The notes below the pieces were generated by a model. It worked only from the letters and a program-made list of their open reading frames with translations, was not told the origin of the DNA and made no database searches. The position numbers and the translations under genes were made by a program. From Terasakiella pusilla DSM 6293 (GTDB lineage Bacteria > Pseudomonadota > Alphaproteobacteria > Rhodospirillales > Terasakiellaceae), in assembly GCF_000688235.1 (NCBI RefSeq), contig NZ_JHYO01000017.1, positions 33,146 through 97,145 on the forward strand: 64,000 nucleotides of DNA. The letters are read 5' to 3'. Every line of letters starts with the position of its first letter. Position 1 is the first letter of the stretch. Positions 18,436 through 26,220 of the stretch are shown in pieces.

Positions 18436-19008
18436 TTAAGGCTTCTCCCCACTTTGTGCAAGCTCCACAATATAGCGTTGGAAGGGCTTGCCGCTTTCAT
18501 ACATTTTTTCGTTCACATAATTCAGCATCGCCTTGAAATGAAACGGGCGGAAGTAGCCGGGAAGACGTGCCGCTTCACGGGCCAATCCTTCTTTACCCGC
18601 CACATCTTCATGGAAAAACTGTACGGTTGGCGTAAAGGCAACCCCACTTTTCGCCGCGAACTCTTTCTCCGTCATTTCTGTACCATCAAAATCCGTGACC
18701 TCACGATCACCCCAGATATTCATCTGCAGGACCACGAAGTTCTCTTTCATATAAGATTTGATATTCTCTTCAGACAGGGTTTTGGCATGCAGATCTTTGC
18801 AATAGGGACAGCCCTTTTGCTCCCAGATGATGACAAAGCGTTTGCCTGCATCGGTTGCGCCCTGAAAATCTTCCGACAAATCAAGGAAGCTTTCCAAAAA
18901 CCAGTCCTGATGGTAGAGACCAAAATCGTTAACCGGAACCTCGTCCGCCGCCTGTGACGTGGACAAACCGAGCATTAACATGCCCAGCACATAGAACAAA
19001 CGTTTCAT
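18436..19008 (-). CDS. soxW: Periplasmic thioredoxin SoxW
   Basis: Exported thioredoxin-fold protein, 190 aa from the ATG at 19008 (MKRLFYVLGMLMLGLSTSQA signal peptide); an upstream in-frame codon gives only a non-signal extension. Seen: WEQKGCPYCKDLHAKTL (redox CPYC, about residues 62-65 of the mature frame) and the cis-proline segment FTPTVQFF. Known role in Paracoccus: accepts electrons from SoxV and keeps Sox proteins, notably the SoxYZ cysteine, reactivatable. Last of a three-gene group (soxS-like, DsrE-like, soxW) downstream of soxD, with a start 13 bases after the DsrE-like stop. Confidence 0.85.
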   Translation of the reverse strand: MKRLFYVLGMLMLGLSTSQAADEVPVNDFGLYHQDWFLESFLDLSEDFQGATDAGKRFVIIWEQKGCPYCKDLHAKTLSEENIKSYMKENFVVLQMNIWGDREVTDFDGTEMTEKEFAAKSGVAFTPTVQFFHEDVAGKEGLAREAARLPGYFRPFHFKAMLNYVNEKMYESGKPFQRYIVELAQSGEKP

Positions 19009-19021
19009 CTTTCCTCCTTCT

Positions 19022-19501
19022 TCAAGGGATGATGTAGTACCAGCCCTCGACCTTTTTTTCAATTATTTCAGCGATACCTGCCGTCACAACCCGTACACCC
19101 GGCAACAGGTCTTCCGGTTTCTTGCCAATGGTTGTCATGGTGTTGTGGCAGGCGATAAATTCGATATCATAATCTTGCAGGCTCTTGACCCGATCTGCAG
19201 CGACCGCGCTTTCCTTCAAGATGGGGCGAATGCCCGGCCCATAAAAAACAATCGCGATTTTAACATTATCGGTGCCATAAAATTTTTGCAGATTGATCGC
19301 ATTGTAATACACATTATTGACATGCGCTTCGTCTTTGGACGTCACCTGCATGACGATCCTGCGCGGATTGTCCCAATCCGGCTGCGGCTCCGCAATCTTG
19401 GTATCATTAGGTAAACGTGATGTTTGCGCCTCTGCGGGAAGCTGTACGGCCCCCACCATCAACAAAGCCGCCATCAAAACGGTACGAAAAAGAAACGTCA
19501 T
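19022..19501 (-). CDS. Exported DsrE-fold protein
   Basis: Periplasmic DsrE/DsrF-like protein, 159 aa, start at 19501 (MTFLFRTVLMAALLMV, signal peptide) preceded by AGGTAACAGG. Seen: the DsrE fold pattern IVMQVTSKDEAHVNNVYYNA, KIAIVFYGPGIRPIL and a single conserved cysteine in FIACHNTM, where DsrE-type sulfur carriers hold a persulfide. Known for the fold: sulfur-trafficking or cysteine persulfide carriers. Between two thioredoxin-like genes and behind soxXYZABCD, it is a good candidate for a periplasmic sulfur carrier in the Sox pathway, but this exact function is not established. Confidence 0.8.
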   Translation of the reverse strand: MTFLFRTVLMAALLMVGAVQLPAEAQTSRLPNDTKIAEPQPDWDNPRRIVMQVTSKDEAHVNNVYYNAINLQKFYGTDNVKIAIVFYGPGIRPILKESAVAADRVKSLQDYDIEFIACHNTMTTIGKKPEDLLPGVRVVTAGIAEIIEKKVEGWYYIIP

Positions 19502-19514
19502 CCTGTTACCTTTA

Positions 19515-19886
19515 TTATGAGTTCGGCGCCGCATCGAGCTTTTTTATGAAATTCTGGACGAACCCCCAAAAGAATTCGCTGTTGTAGCCCAGAATACGCC
19601 CGACTTCTTTGTCTTTATCATCCAAGATAATAAAAGTCGGTGTAAAAGACGGATAGACCAGATGTTTCAAATCATCCGGCATCCCTTTATCCAGATTGAC
19701 TTCACGCAAGGGCAAGCGCTTGCCTTCATCTGTTTTGTCATAGATCGGCAAAATATCCTCCCGCCACATCTCGCAATAGATGCAGCCCGGCGAATGGACA
19801 AAGACCATCTGGTCTGCACGCGCCTGTAAAGACAGGGTGGCAAACACGACCAGAACAGAAATGGCAAAAATCAATCTTTTCATCAT
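19515..19886 (-). CDS. soxS: SoxS-like periplasmic thioredoxin
   Basis: Small exported thioredoxin-fold protein, 123 aa. Seen: signal peptide (MMKRLIFAISVLVVFATLSLQARA), then FVHSPGCIYCEMWREDILP with a CIYC redox pair close to the mature N-terminus, and cis-proline segment FTPTFIIL. This small CxxC-at-the-start layout and the location fit SoxS of Paracoccus, reported to help reactivate SoxY; a separate role cannot be excluded. It lies downstream of a strong hairpin after soxD (19903-19939), so it may have lower or separate expression. Confidence 0.72.
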   Translation of the reverse strand: MMKRLIFAISVLVVFATLSLQARADQMVFVHSPGCIYCEMWREDILPIYDKTDEGKRLPLREVNLDKGMPDDLKHLVYPSFTPTFIILDDKDKEVGRILGYNSEFFWGFVQNFIKKLDAAPNS

Positions 19887-19896
19887 AGAACCATTA

Positions 19897-19939
19897 TAAA
19901 GAAAAAGGGCAAAGACCGTACAACAATCTTTGCCCTTTT
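19897..19939 (-). terminator. Terminator or attenuator after soxD
   Basis: Perfect 13-bp stem AAAAGGGCAAAGA / TCTTTGCCCTTTT (19903-19915 with 19927-19939) followed on the minus strand by a T-rich stretch. It sits between soxD and the soxS-like gene in the same orientation, so it may end the main sox transcript or partly attenuate the downstream thiol-redox genes. Confidence 0.8.
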
Positions 19940-19951
19940 CACCTGTCGAAA

Positions 19952-20617
19952 TCAGCGCAAAGCTTCTTCGCCCGTCGGCGTTACGCCCAATGTCGCCTTG
20001 GAGGTTATTTCGACGGATTTAAAGCAATCCTTCATACAATGAGGGTTCTTCACATCCGGTCGCGGATCATCCACAAAGCCGTCAACGTTCGGCATGACAA
20101 CCGCTTTCAATGCCTCTGCATCCATCGGTTCGTCCGAGTCGTGCAGATCATTTTCCGCCAGCAAGAAGCCCGTAATCGCATAAACTTCGTCATCCGTCAG
20201 GGACTGCGCGTTGCCAAATGGCATGGCACGTTTGATGTAATCAAACACCGTCGACGCATAAGGCCAGTATGACCCGATGGTCTTGTGCGGCTGTCCGGGA
20301 CGAACCGACTGTGCCAGCTCATTTGGTGTGCCGCCAACCAGCGGCGGATAACGCCCGCCGCCGCCATCAGCAAAATCCCCATGACAGGCCGCGCAATGTT
20401 CCGCATACAAGGCTTCGCCATCTTCATAGCTGCCGCTACCTGCTGGAAGACCTTGCCCATCGGGACGGATATCGATGTCCCAACCGGCAATTTCTTTATC
20501 CGACGGTTTAACGCCGAAGCCATATTTCATCTCGTCACCCGCGTAAGCTGCAGATGTCATCAAGACCCCACCGAGCACAAGGCCCAAAACGGACTTATTT
20601 ACCGGAAACTTGAACAT
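19952..20617 (-). CDS. soxD: SoxD, cytochrome subunit of sulfane dehydrogenase
   Basis: Periplasmic c-type cytochrome, 221 aa from the ATG at 20617 (MFKFPVNKSVLG, signal peptide to AYA; GGGGAGG ribosome-binding site ahead). Seen: one heme c site, CAACHG (about residues 66-71), followed by GGGGRYPPLVGG and a C-terminal NPHCMKDCFK motif. Known: SoxCD removes electrons from the sulfane sulfur on SoxYZ. The Paracoccus SoxD is larger and carries two hemes; here only one CxxCH is present, so the second heme domain is missing. It overlaps soxC by 23 bases, as usual for the pair. Confidence 0.85.
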   Translation of the reverse strand: MFKFPVNKSVLGLVLGGVLMTSAAYAGDEMKYGFGVKPSDKEIAGWDIDIRPDGQGLPAGSGSYEDGEALYAEHCAACHGDFADGGGGRYPPLVGGTPNELAQSVRPGQPHKTIGSYWPYASTVFDYIKRAMPFGNAQSLTDDEVYAITGFLLAENDLHDSDEPMDAEALKAVVMPNVDGFVDDPRPDVKNPHCMKDCFKSVEITSKATLGVTPTGEEALR

Positions 20618-21941
20618 TCTGAACCTCCCCGCTTTTCTTGACCAACCATGTATGGATGGAGTTGTTGTGATAGATCGACCATGTGCCACGCACCGCGCGC
20701 AACTGATCAATGGTCGGCTGCACATATCCGGTTTCGTCATAGGCCCGGCTTTGCAGCAGAACTTCCTGCCCGTTCCAGTCCCAATCAAAGACAAAGCGTG
20801 TCAGGGCTTTATCAAGGACCATGCCTTCCAAGCGCGCCGGCATCCAGTTTTTGCCGCCATCAACAGAGATATCGACCCCTTTGATTTTGCCCGCGCCCGA
20901 CCAGGCCAGACCACGGATCTGATGATAGCCTTTACCCAGCATCGGATATTCCGGACAAGGCGACGTGATCACGGATTTAGTATCCATCGACCATGTGAAA
21001 CGGCGTGACTTCCCGTTTGATAAGGTGTCTGTATATTTGGAAGTTTCTTCGCGGTGATGCCACGGCATATCCCCAAATTCCAGACGGCGGATCCATTTGA
21101 CATTCATGTTGCCTTCAAAGCCCGGCACGATCAAACGCAGCGGGTAGCCCTGTTCCGGGCGCAGCATTTCGCCGTTCTGGGCATAGGCCAAGATACAGTC
21201 ATCACCAATTTTTTCGATCGGAATGGATCGGCTCATGCCCGCTGCGTCCGCACCTTCTGCCAAGACCCATTTGGCACCCGGTTTCACGCCCAACTCTTCC
21301 ATCAATGTCGAGACTTTAACGCCTGTCCATTCGCAACAGCTCACCATCCCATGGGTAAATTGCAGCTTATCCATCTGCGCGCCACGCCATTCCGCACCAG
21401 AGTTTGCCGGACATTCCACAAAGTGAATACGCGACACCTGCGGGAAACGCATCAGGTCTTGCAGAGTGAACATCCGTTCGTTTTTCACCATCCCGTGGAC
21501 GATCAGACGAAAGTCCTCTTTCGGGATATGCGGGAAGCCGCCGTGGTGACGTTCAAAATGCAGACCATTTGGCGTGATGATCCCGTGCAAATCCTGAATC
21601 GGTGTAAAGGAAATGGAACTTTCCGCCGTTGGTGTCAGCCAAGGCACCGTGCGGCGATGGACGTTCTTTTCATATTGGGACGGAATACCATAAGGTTCCG
21701 CCGTGACGCGGTCGCCCAGCATTTTAGACCATTCCGGCACGTTTGGCGGCAGGTTTTCAGGGTTCCCTGCAGCAAAAGCTGCCCCGCCTGTCGCCCCCAA
21801 GGTGGCCGCAGCCCCCATGGTCGCCACGCTGCCGCGCAGGAAAGAACGACGTGTGGGTTCCAGCAGCGCACTCTCCCTTTCGGCCTGAGCCATCACGGCT
21901 CTGCTCTTTGTCTTCAATTTATCCATAATATTCTTCCCCAT
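20595..21941 (-). CDS. soxC: SoxC, molybdenum sulfane dehydrogenase subunit
   Basis: Periplasmic molybdenum-cofactor enzyme of the sulfite-oxidase family, 448 aa. Seen: a twin-arginine signal (RRSFLRGS, about residues 31-38, within a long N-terminal segment; ATG at 21926 is an alternative), the molybdopterin region with conserved Cys177 in HFVECPANSGAEWRG, and the C-terminal dimerisation half (TRFVFDWDWNGQEV). Known: with SoxD it oxidises SoxYZ-bound sulfane sulfur. The start overlaps the soxB stop as TAATG. Its export implies the Tat pathway and mature cofactor, which may link to the YqeB-family gene in the same cluster. Confidence 0.93.
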   Translation of the reverse strand: MGKNIMDKLKTKSRAVMAQAERESALLEPTRRSFLRGSVATMGAAATLGATGGAAFAAGNPENLPPNVPEWSKMLGDRVTAEPYGIPSQYEKNVHRRTVPWLTPTAESSISFTPIQDLHGIITPNGLHFERHHGGFPHIPKEDFRLIVHGMVKNERMFTLQDLMRFPQVSRIHFVECPANSGAEWRGAQMDKLQFTHGMVSCCEWTGVKVSTLMEELGVKPGAKWVLAEGADAAGMSRSIPIEKIGDDCILAYAQNGEMLRPEQGYPLRLIVPGFEGNMNVKWIRRLEFGDMPWHHREETSKYTDTLSNGKSRRFTWSMDTKSVITSPCPEYPMLGKGYHQIRGLAWSGAGKIKGVDISVDGGKNWMPARLEGMVLDKALTRFVFDWDWNGQEVLLQSRAYDETGYVQPTIDQLRAVRGTWSIYHNNSIHTWLVKKSGEVQNVQVSGK

Positions 21942-23632
21942 TAAGCCCCTATTACTTTTACATTTTGGTTTTCTGGAACATTGACGGTCTTATGGTGTGA
22001 CACATAGCCTGCGACCACATCCCAGATTGGCGGCCCTTCTGTGCCTTCGTTGACCGATGCCCAGCCCGCGACCACATATTCTTTCGCAGCGTCAATCGGC
22101 TGGCCTGTTTTCAGATGAACCATGTTGGTGATGCGGCTGCCCATTGGTTTGTGAATATCAATGGTGTAGCCCATACCGCCGACGCGAACCATGTCACCGC
22201 CCTGCTGATAGAACGGGTCCACATTAAACAGGTTGTCCGCCACATCTTCCAAAATGTCCTTGATCATTTGCCCTGTCATCTTGGAACGATAGGCATTTGG
22301 ATAGGTAATGGCCGTTTGGTTATAAATGTCATCCATGGTGATCGCCCCACCCGGTGGCAGGCTGGAGCCCCAACGGAAGCCCGGCGACATGGAAATTTCC
22401 GCATCGCGCCCTTCCAGCAACGCCTGACAGATCAGATCATCAAACGTGCCGTTAAAGTTACCGCGACGATAGAGCAAGCCTTCGGTGTGACCGACGACTT
22501 TTTCAATCACGCCTTTGTGCGGGCCGCGAATACTCTCGACCAGTTCCTGCATTTCCGCGTCCGGTGCAATCACATCGGAGAAAATCGGCATCAGTTTGAA
22601 GCTGTAATCCACGACCTTTTTGTTTTCGACCTTCACATCCAGACGGGCCAAAAACTTACCGTGAGAGCCAGAAGCGACCATCAATGTATCACCGACTTTG
22701 ATCACATCCGGCACCGCATCGTGCGTATGACCGGTCAACAAAACGTCAATGCCAGACACTTCTGAAGCGAGCTTGCGATCCACATCGAAACCATCGTGGG
22801 AAGCAACAACGATCAGTTCCGCCCCTTCCGCTTTCGCCGCCTCAATGCGTTCCTGCAATTTGTTTGGTCGGATCCCAAAAGACCATTCCGGGATCATATA
22901 GCGCGGGTTGGCAACCGGTGTGTAAGGGAAAGCCTGCCCGATCAACGCGACTTTTACGCCGCCACGTTCAAAGAAGGCGGTATGTTCAAAAACATCTTCT
23001 TCCCATTCCGTATCTTGCACGTTACCGCACAGGAAGGGGAAGTTACATTTTTCCACCAATTCCTTAACGCGGTCCTGACCGTAGGTGAATTCCCAGTGCG
23101 CCGTCATTGCGTCAACGCCCAGCTTATTACAGACATCGACCATATCTTCGCCCTGCGTCTGCAACGAGGTATAGGACCCCTGCCACGTATCGCCACAATC
23201 CACCAACAAGGTGTTGTCGGGACGTTCCGCACGGATGGCTTTCACCAATGTTGCCATATGGGCGACCCCGCCGACACGTCCATATTGCTTGGACAGTTCA
23301 GCAAAATCGACCGAGGTAAAGGCGTAGGCCTGTGATGAACCTGCCATCAAGCCATAATGTTTCAACAGGTCTTTACCTGTAATGTGCGGAACCAACCCAT
23401 GAACCGGCCCAACCCCAAGGTTGACCGAGGGTTCGCGGAAATACACAGGCGCAATTTGCGCATGGATATCGGTGAAGTTCAGGAGAGTCACCTGACCTTT
23501 AGTCTCAAACTTCAGCAGTTCTTCCTGCGTTAGCTTTTGACCACTTGCTGCATGGCCCAAAGAGGCCGTTGCCGGCAGCATCGCTGCACTCGCCGCTGCA
23601 ACCTGTAAGAAATCACGTCTCGAAAGCATCAA
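21941..23632 (-). CDS. soxB: SoxB, thiosulfohydrolase
   Basis: Periplasmic SoxB, 563 aa, of the 5'-nucleotidase/metallophosphoesterase fold. Seen: twin-arginine-type signal (SRRDFLQVAAASAAML), metal-binding blocks FTDIHAQIAP (about 53-62), VDCGDTWQGSYT (about 142-153) and TGHTHDAVPD (about 275-284). Known: a dimanganese enzyme that hydrolyses sulfate from the thiosulfonate on SoxY; diagnostic gene for thiosulfate oxidation. It is 133 bases downstream of soxA, across a strong hairpin (23705-23736), and overlaps soxC by one base. Unrelated to the sarcosine oxidase beta gene at 124. Confidence 0.95.
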   Translation of the reverse strand: MMLSRRDFLQVAAASAAMLPATASLGHAASGQKLTQEELLKFETKGQVTLLNFTDIHAQIAPVYFREPSVNLGVGPVHGLVPHITGKDLLKHYGLMAGSSQAYAFTSVDFAELSKQYGRVGGVAHMATLVKAIRAERPDNTLLVDCGDTWQGSYTSLQTQGEDMVDVCNKLGVDAMTAHWEFTYGQDRVKELVEKCNFPFLCGNVQDTEWEEDVFEHTAFFERGGVKVALIGQAFPYTPVANPRYMIPEWSFGIRPNKLQERIEAAKAEGAELIVVASHDGFDVDRKLASEVSGIDVLLTGHTHDAVPDVIKVGDTLMVASGSHGKFLARLDVKVENKKVVDYSFKLMPIFSDVIAPDAEMQELVESIRGPHKGVIEKVVGHTEGLLYRRGNFNGTFDDLICQALLEGRDAEISMSPGFRWGSSLPPGGAITMDDIYNQTAITYPNAYRSKMTGQMIKDILEDVADNLFNVDPFYQQGGDMVRVGGMGYTIDIHKPMGSRITNMVHLKTGQPIDAAKEYVVAGWASVNEGTEGPPIWDVVAGYVSHHKTVNVPENQNVKVIGA

Positions 23633-23704
23633 TTATAGCCTTCTAAAATAGTTGTAAAAAATCAACCCTGAATTGATATCCGGGTTATGACCCCCGTTCC
23701 AACT

Positions 23705-23736
23705 GGCGGTTTTTGACAGTTTCATCAAAAACCGCC
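23705..23736 (-). promoter_or_regulatory. Intercistronic stem-loop between soxA and soxB
   Basis: Perfect 12-bp stem (GGCGGTTTTTGA / TCAAAAACCGCC) with an eight-base loop and no T-run on the minus strand, in the only sizeable gap inside soxXYZABCD. It looks like an mRNA-stabilising or processing element that could set soxXYZA apart from soxBCD. Confidence 0.6.
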
Positions 23737-23765
23737 CCTTAAAGAACGAGGATTATGAGTTGCCC

Positions 23766-24617
23766 TTACTTACGTACGGAGGGCGCTTCGATCGGCAGAC
23801 CGTTTCCACGCCATGTGACGTAGAGTTCCAGCGCCATGTATTCCGGTGAACCGTTCGCCAGTTTTTCCGCACGGATGTTGTTGTTACATCCCCGGAAACG
23901 ACGATGCAGTGACCCAAGCTTTTGCCACTTCAAACGATACGTCGGGAAGCCATTCGCTTGCCCCTGACTGAGCAATTCAGCACGCATATAGTTGCCGTTT
24001 TGATCGATGTGACAGTGTTTACACGCCAGATCCATCTGACCGACCCGTGTGTTATAAAACTTCATGCCCTTTTCGAAATATTCCTTCGCAGGACCATCGA
24101 TTGACACATTTACCGGCATACCGCGTGACTGCATTTTCACCAATGACGTCATGCCCAGCAGTTCGTCTGATTCCCATTTCCACGGGGTCGCCTGCATGCC
24201 TTCGCTACGGCACCGGTTGATACGTTTTTCCAAGTTCAACAGATCGCCGATTTCGGGATCAAACTTCGGATAAACCGCACCTACGCCTTTCATGCTTTCC
24301 ACATCACCATGACAGGATTGACAGGATTTGTTCGCGTCACCTTCCGGCGTAGACCACTGTTCCTGCGCTTTTTCTACCCACAAAAAGGCCGGGTTTTCGA
24401 AGTCGTCATCCTGCAAAGTGCGGGTTTCTTCTGTTGCATAAATATAGCCGCTTCGTGCATCACCATGCGCATAGTCTTCCAGCCCTTCCGGTGCTGGTTG
24501 GGATTGCGGTGAAATATGAAGCGACATATCATCCGTTGCCTGAGCCGTTGCTACGCTCAGTCCCAACAACATGCCAACCGCAAGGGCGATAGGTTTTTTG
24601 GTCTTTGTCATCATCAT
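23766..24617 (-). CDS. soxA: SoxA, cytochrome c subunit of SoxXA
   Basis: Periplasmic diheme SoxA, 283 aa from the ATG at 24617 (three consecutive ATGs, 24617/24614/24611; GGGAGG eight bases ahead). Seen: signal peptide to AQA, heme 1 CQSCHG, a conserved RINRCRSEGM cysteine segment, heme 2 CKHCHID and the active-site cysteine in RRFRGCNNNIRAE, which carries the persulfide ligand in characterised SoxA. Two CxxCH sites mark the diheme subtype. Known: with SoxX it couples thiosulfate to the SoxY cysteine. Part of the soxXYZABCD run. Confidence 0.95.
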   Translation of the reverse strand: MMMTKTKKPIALAVGMLLGLSVATAQATDDMSLHISPQSQPAPEGLEDYAHGDARSGYIYATEETRTLQDDDFENPAFLWVEKAQEQWSTPEGDANKSCQSCHGDVESMKGVGAVYPKFDPEIGDLLNLEKRINRCRSEGMQATPWKWESDELLGMTSLVKMQSRGMPVNVSIDGPAKEYFEKGMKFYNTRVGQMDLACKHCHIDQNGNYMRAELLSQGQANGFPTYRLKWQKLGSLHRRFRGCNNNIRAEKLANGSPEYMALELYVTWRGNGLPIEAPSVRK

Positions 24618-24650
24618 GCGATGAACCTCCCAGTTATTTTTTAAGGCTTG

Positions 24651-24674
24651 GCCCTTTGAACCCAATCAAAGGGC
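24651..24674 (-). promoter_or_regulatory. Intercistronic stem-loop between soxZ and soxA
   Basis: Perfect 9-bp stem GCCCTTTGA / TCAAAGGGC with a six-base loop, without a downstream T-run on the minus strand, between the soxZ stop and the soxA ribosome-binding site. Possibly transcript-stabilising. Confidence 0.5.
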
Positions 24675-24698
24675 ACCCCCATCTCCCCCCGAAGACAG

Positions 24699-25031
24699 TT
24701 AGCCTTCCAGCTGCATTTTCGCCTTTTTAGTATAGACTTCACCGTTGTCGTCAAACCATTTGAATTCAAATTCACCGGCTTCTTCGACTTTCATGTCAAA
24801 ATCAATGTACGGGTTCGCCGAAATTGACGGATAGAGTGTCGCGCTCATGATCTGCTTGCCGTTAAACAAAGCTTCAAACTTGTTGATAATCTGACGCGGG
24901 ATCAGCTTGCCGTCTTTACCTTTACGCAGGCCAGATTCCATTTGATGGGAAATGGTTGTCTTGATCGTGACAACATCACCTTTTGCAGCCGTTTTCGGCG
25001 ATTTTACGCGGGGCTTCGGTGCTTTAGACAT
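24699..25031 (-). CDS. soxZ: SoxZ, sulfur carrier subunit
   Basis: SoxZ, 110 aa, the structural half of the SoxYZ sulfur carrier. Seen: the family core IKTTISHQMESGLRKG, IPRQIINKFEA and NPYIDFDMKVEEAGEFEF, with the C-terminal FKWFDDNGEVYTKK strand. It has no signal peptide; known SoxZ is exported together with Tat-exported SoxY. It starts 38 bases after the soxY stop and is followed by an intercistronic stem-loop before soxA. Normal family length. Confidence 0.95.
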   Translation of the reverse strand: MSKAPKPRVKSPKTAAKGDVVTIKTTISHQMESGLRKGKDGKLIPRQIINKFEALFNGKQIMSATLYPSISANPYIDFDMKVEEAGEFEFKWFDDNGEVYTKKAKMQLEG

Positions 25032-25069
25032 AATCTTGTATCCTTATAATCTTTAATCGTAAAACCGGA

Positions 25070-25543
25070 TCAACCGCCGCAGCCGCCGATGGTTACTTTA
25101 ATTTCTTTATCACCTGTGAAAGTGCTGCCGTCGTTCATCATCGCAACCGCACGCACTTTTTGCGTTGCTGCCAGACGCATGCGGAACTTCACACGGGCCA
25201 CGCCAGAATTCGGCGTCAGATTAAAGGTCACAACTTCAGGAGTCGGGTTGCCTTCAGCCGCAACAAAAATCGTTTTCACATAGTCGTTTTCAGTCTGCGG
25301 AGAATCAACCGTGATTTCGATTGGCACGGTATTGCCGTTTTCCGCGATTTCAGGACCATCAACAGTTACTTTGGACGCATTTGCAGCATCCCCACCAACT
25401 TTTTTGAAATACGCTGTTACGTCTTCAGGTTTCGCCTGGGCTTTGCCTGTCAGCGCAACCGCGCCAACTGTCACAGCACCGACGCCAGCGATTTTCAGAA
25501 TATCGCGACGGCTTACCTGGGACTTTTCTGTTGTTTGAGTCAT
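25070..25543 (-). CDS. soxY: SoxY, sulfur carrier subunit with GGCGG tail
   Basis: SoxY, 157 aa from the ATG at 25543 (MTQTTEKSQVSRRDILKIAG), which gives a clear twin-arginine signal; an upstream ATG at 25576 adds residues outside the signal. Seen: Tat motif SRRDILKI, a signal core to KAQA, and the diagnostic C-terminus IGGCGG, whose cysteine carries the sulfur intermediates through SoxXA, SoxB and SoxCD. It stands between soxX and soxZ, and the tail is intact, so the carrier should be functional. Confidence 0.96.
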   Translation of the reverse strand: MTQTTEKSQVSRRDILKIAGVGAVTVGAVALTGKAQAKPEDVTAYFKKVGGDAANASKVTVDGPEIAENGNTVPIEITVDSPQTENDYVKTIFVAAEGNPTPEVVTFNLTPNSGVARVKFRMRLAATQKVRAVAMMNDGSTFTGDKEIKVTIGGCGG

Positions 25544-25600
25544 TAAAGGCCTCTCTTGGTATCTACACATTTTCATGTGCAGTCGTGTTCGAATTAAGGG

Positions 25601-26104
25601 TTATTTCAACGTTATCAGGTAAGCGACGATGTCTTCGATCTCTTGCTCGTTCAACATCGGTTTACCGACAAAACTTTTACTCACCTGATTAAGTCCGTGG
25701 GTTCTGTAATACGCCATCATCGGCGTATCCGGATTGATGACCTTAGGGTTCACCAGACGCAGACGAATTTCGCCAGCGCTCATGCGATCGCCCACGCCTT
25801 CAAGCGGTGGCGCAACATCACCATGGAATTCTTCTTCAAGGATCGGAGCTGAATGACAGGTCAGACAGTTCCCTTTTTTGCGGTGAACCAACAGCTTTTT
25901 GCCATTGACCGCGTTACCAGCTTTTCCACTCAAAGAGTCGGGGATCGAGGTCCCATCCACAATTGTGTAGGGCTTGAGATTCGGTTCGCTCACTCTCATA
26001 AGGCTACCTTCGGCCAGGGCAGAAGAGGCACCAAACGTCAAACCACCAAATGCACATAGCGTGAATGCACTCGCCAGCTTTCGTTTAAATATACGAAAAT
26101 TCAT
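25601..26104 (-). CDS. soxX: SoxX, monoheme cytochrome c subunit of SoxXA
   Basis: SoxX, 167 aa from the ATG at 26104 (MNFRIFKRKLASAFTL; GGGAGG ahead). Seen: signal peptide, heme site CLTCHSAPILEEEFHG, GDVAPPLEGVGDRMS, and the C-terminal PMLNEQEIEDIVAYL containing the usual distal methionine. Known: electron-accepting partner of SoxA in the first Sox step. First gene of soxXYZABCD. The leader contains a 10-bp inverted repeat (26150-26186) between it and the YqeB-family gene, so it probably has its own promoter or regulatory RNA element. Confidence 0.95.
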   Translation of the reverse strand: MNFRIFKRKLASAFTLCAFGGLTFGASSALAEGSLMRVSEPNLKPYTIVDGTSIPDSLSGKAGNAVNGKKLLVHRKKGNCLTCHSAPILEEEFHGDVAPPLEGVGDRMSAGEIRLRLVNPKVINPDTPMMAYYRTHGLNQVSKSFVGKPMLNEQEIEDIVAYLITLK

Positions 26105-26149
26105 ATTTCCTCCCAGTTTATTTTGAGCCAATTTTGACTCTTTTATTTT

Positions 26150-26186
26150 ATTCGCTCCGCCCCTAGCTTCCCCAAACGGAACGAAT
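26150..26186 (-). promoter_or_regulatory. Inverted repeat in the soxX leader
   Basis: Arms ATTCGCTCCG (26150-26159) and CGGAACGAAT (26177-26186) pair over ten bases with one G-T pair, around a 17-base loop. There is no T-run, so it is not a simple terminator. It lies in an AT-rich gap 46 bases ahead of soxX: a candidate operator or leader stem-loop for the core sox operon. Confidence 0.5.
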
Positions 26187-26220
26187 ACTCAAACATTCTA
26201 ATATTATAATAATCTAAAAT

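Noticed and set aside
23641..23765. Gap between soxA and soxB considered as a missing small gene
   Set aside because: It holds only the stem-loop and no frame with a start and RBS.
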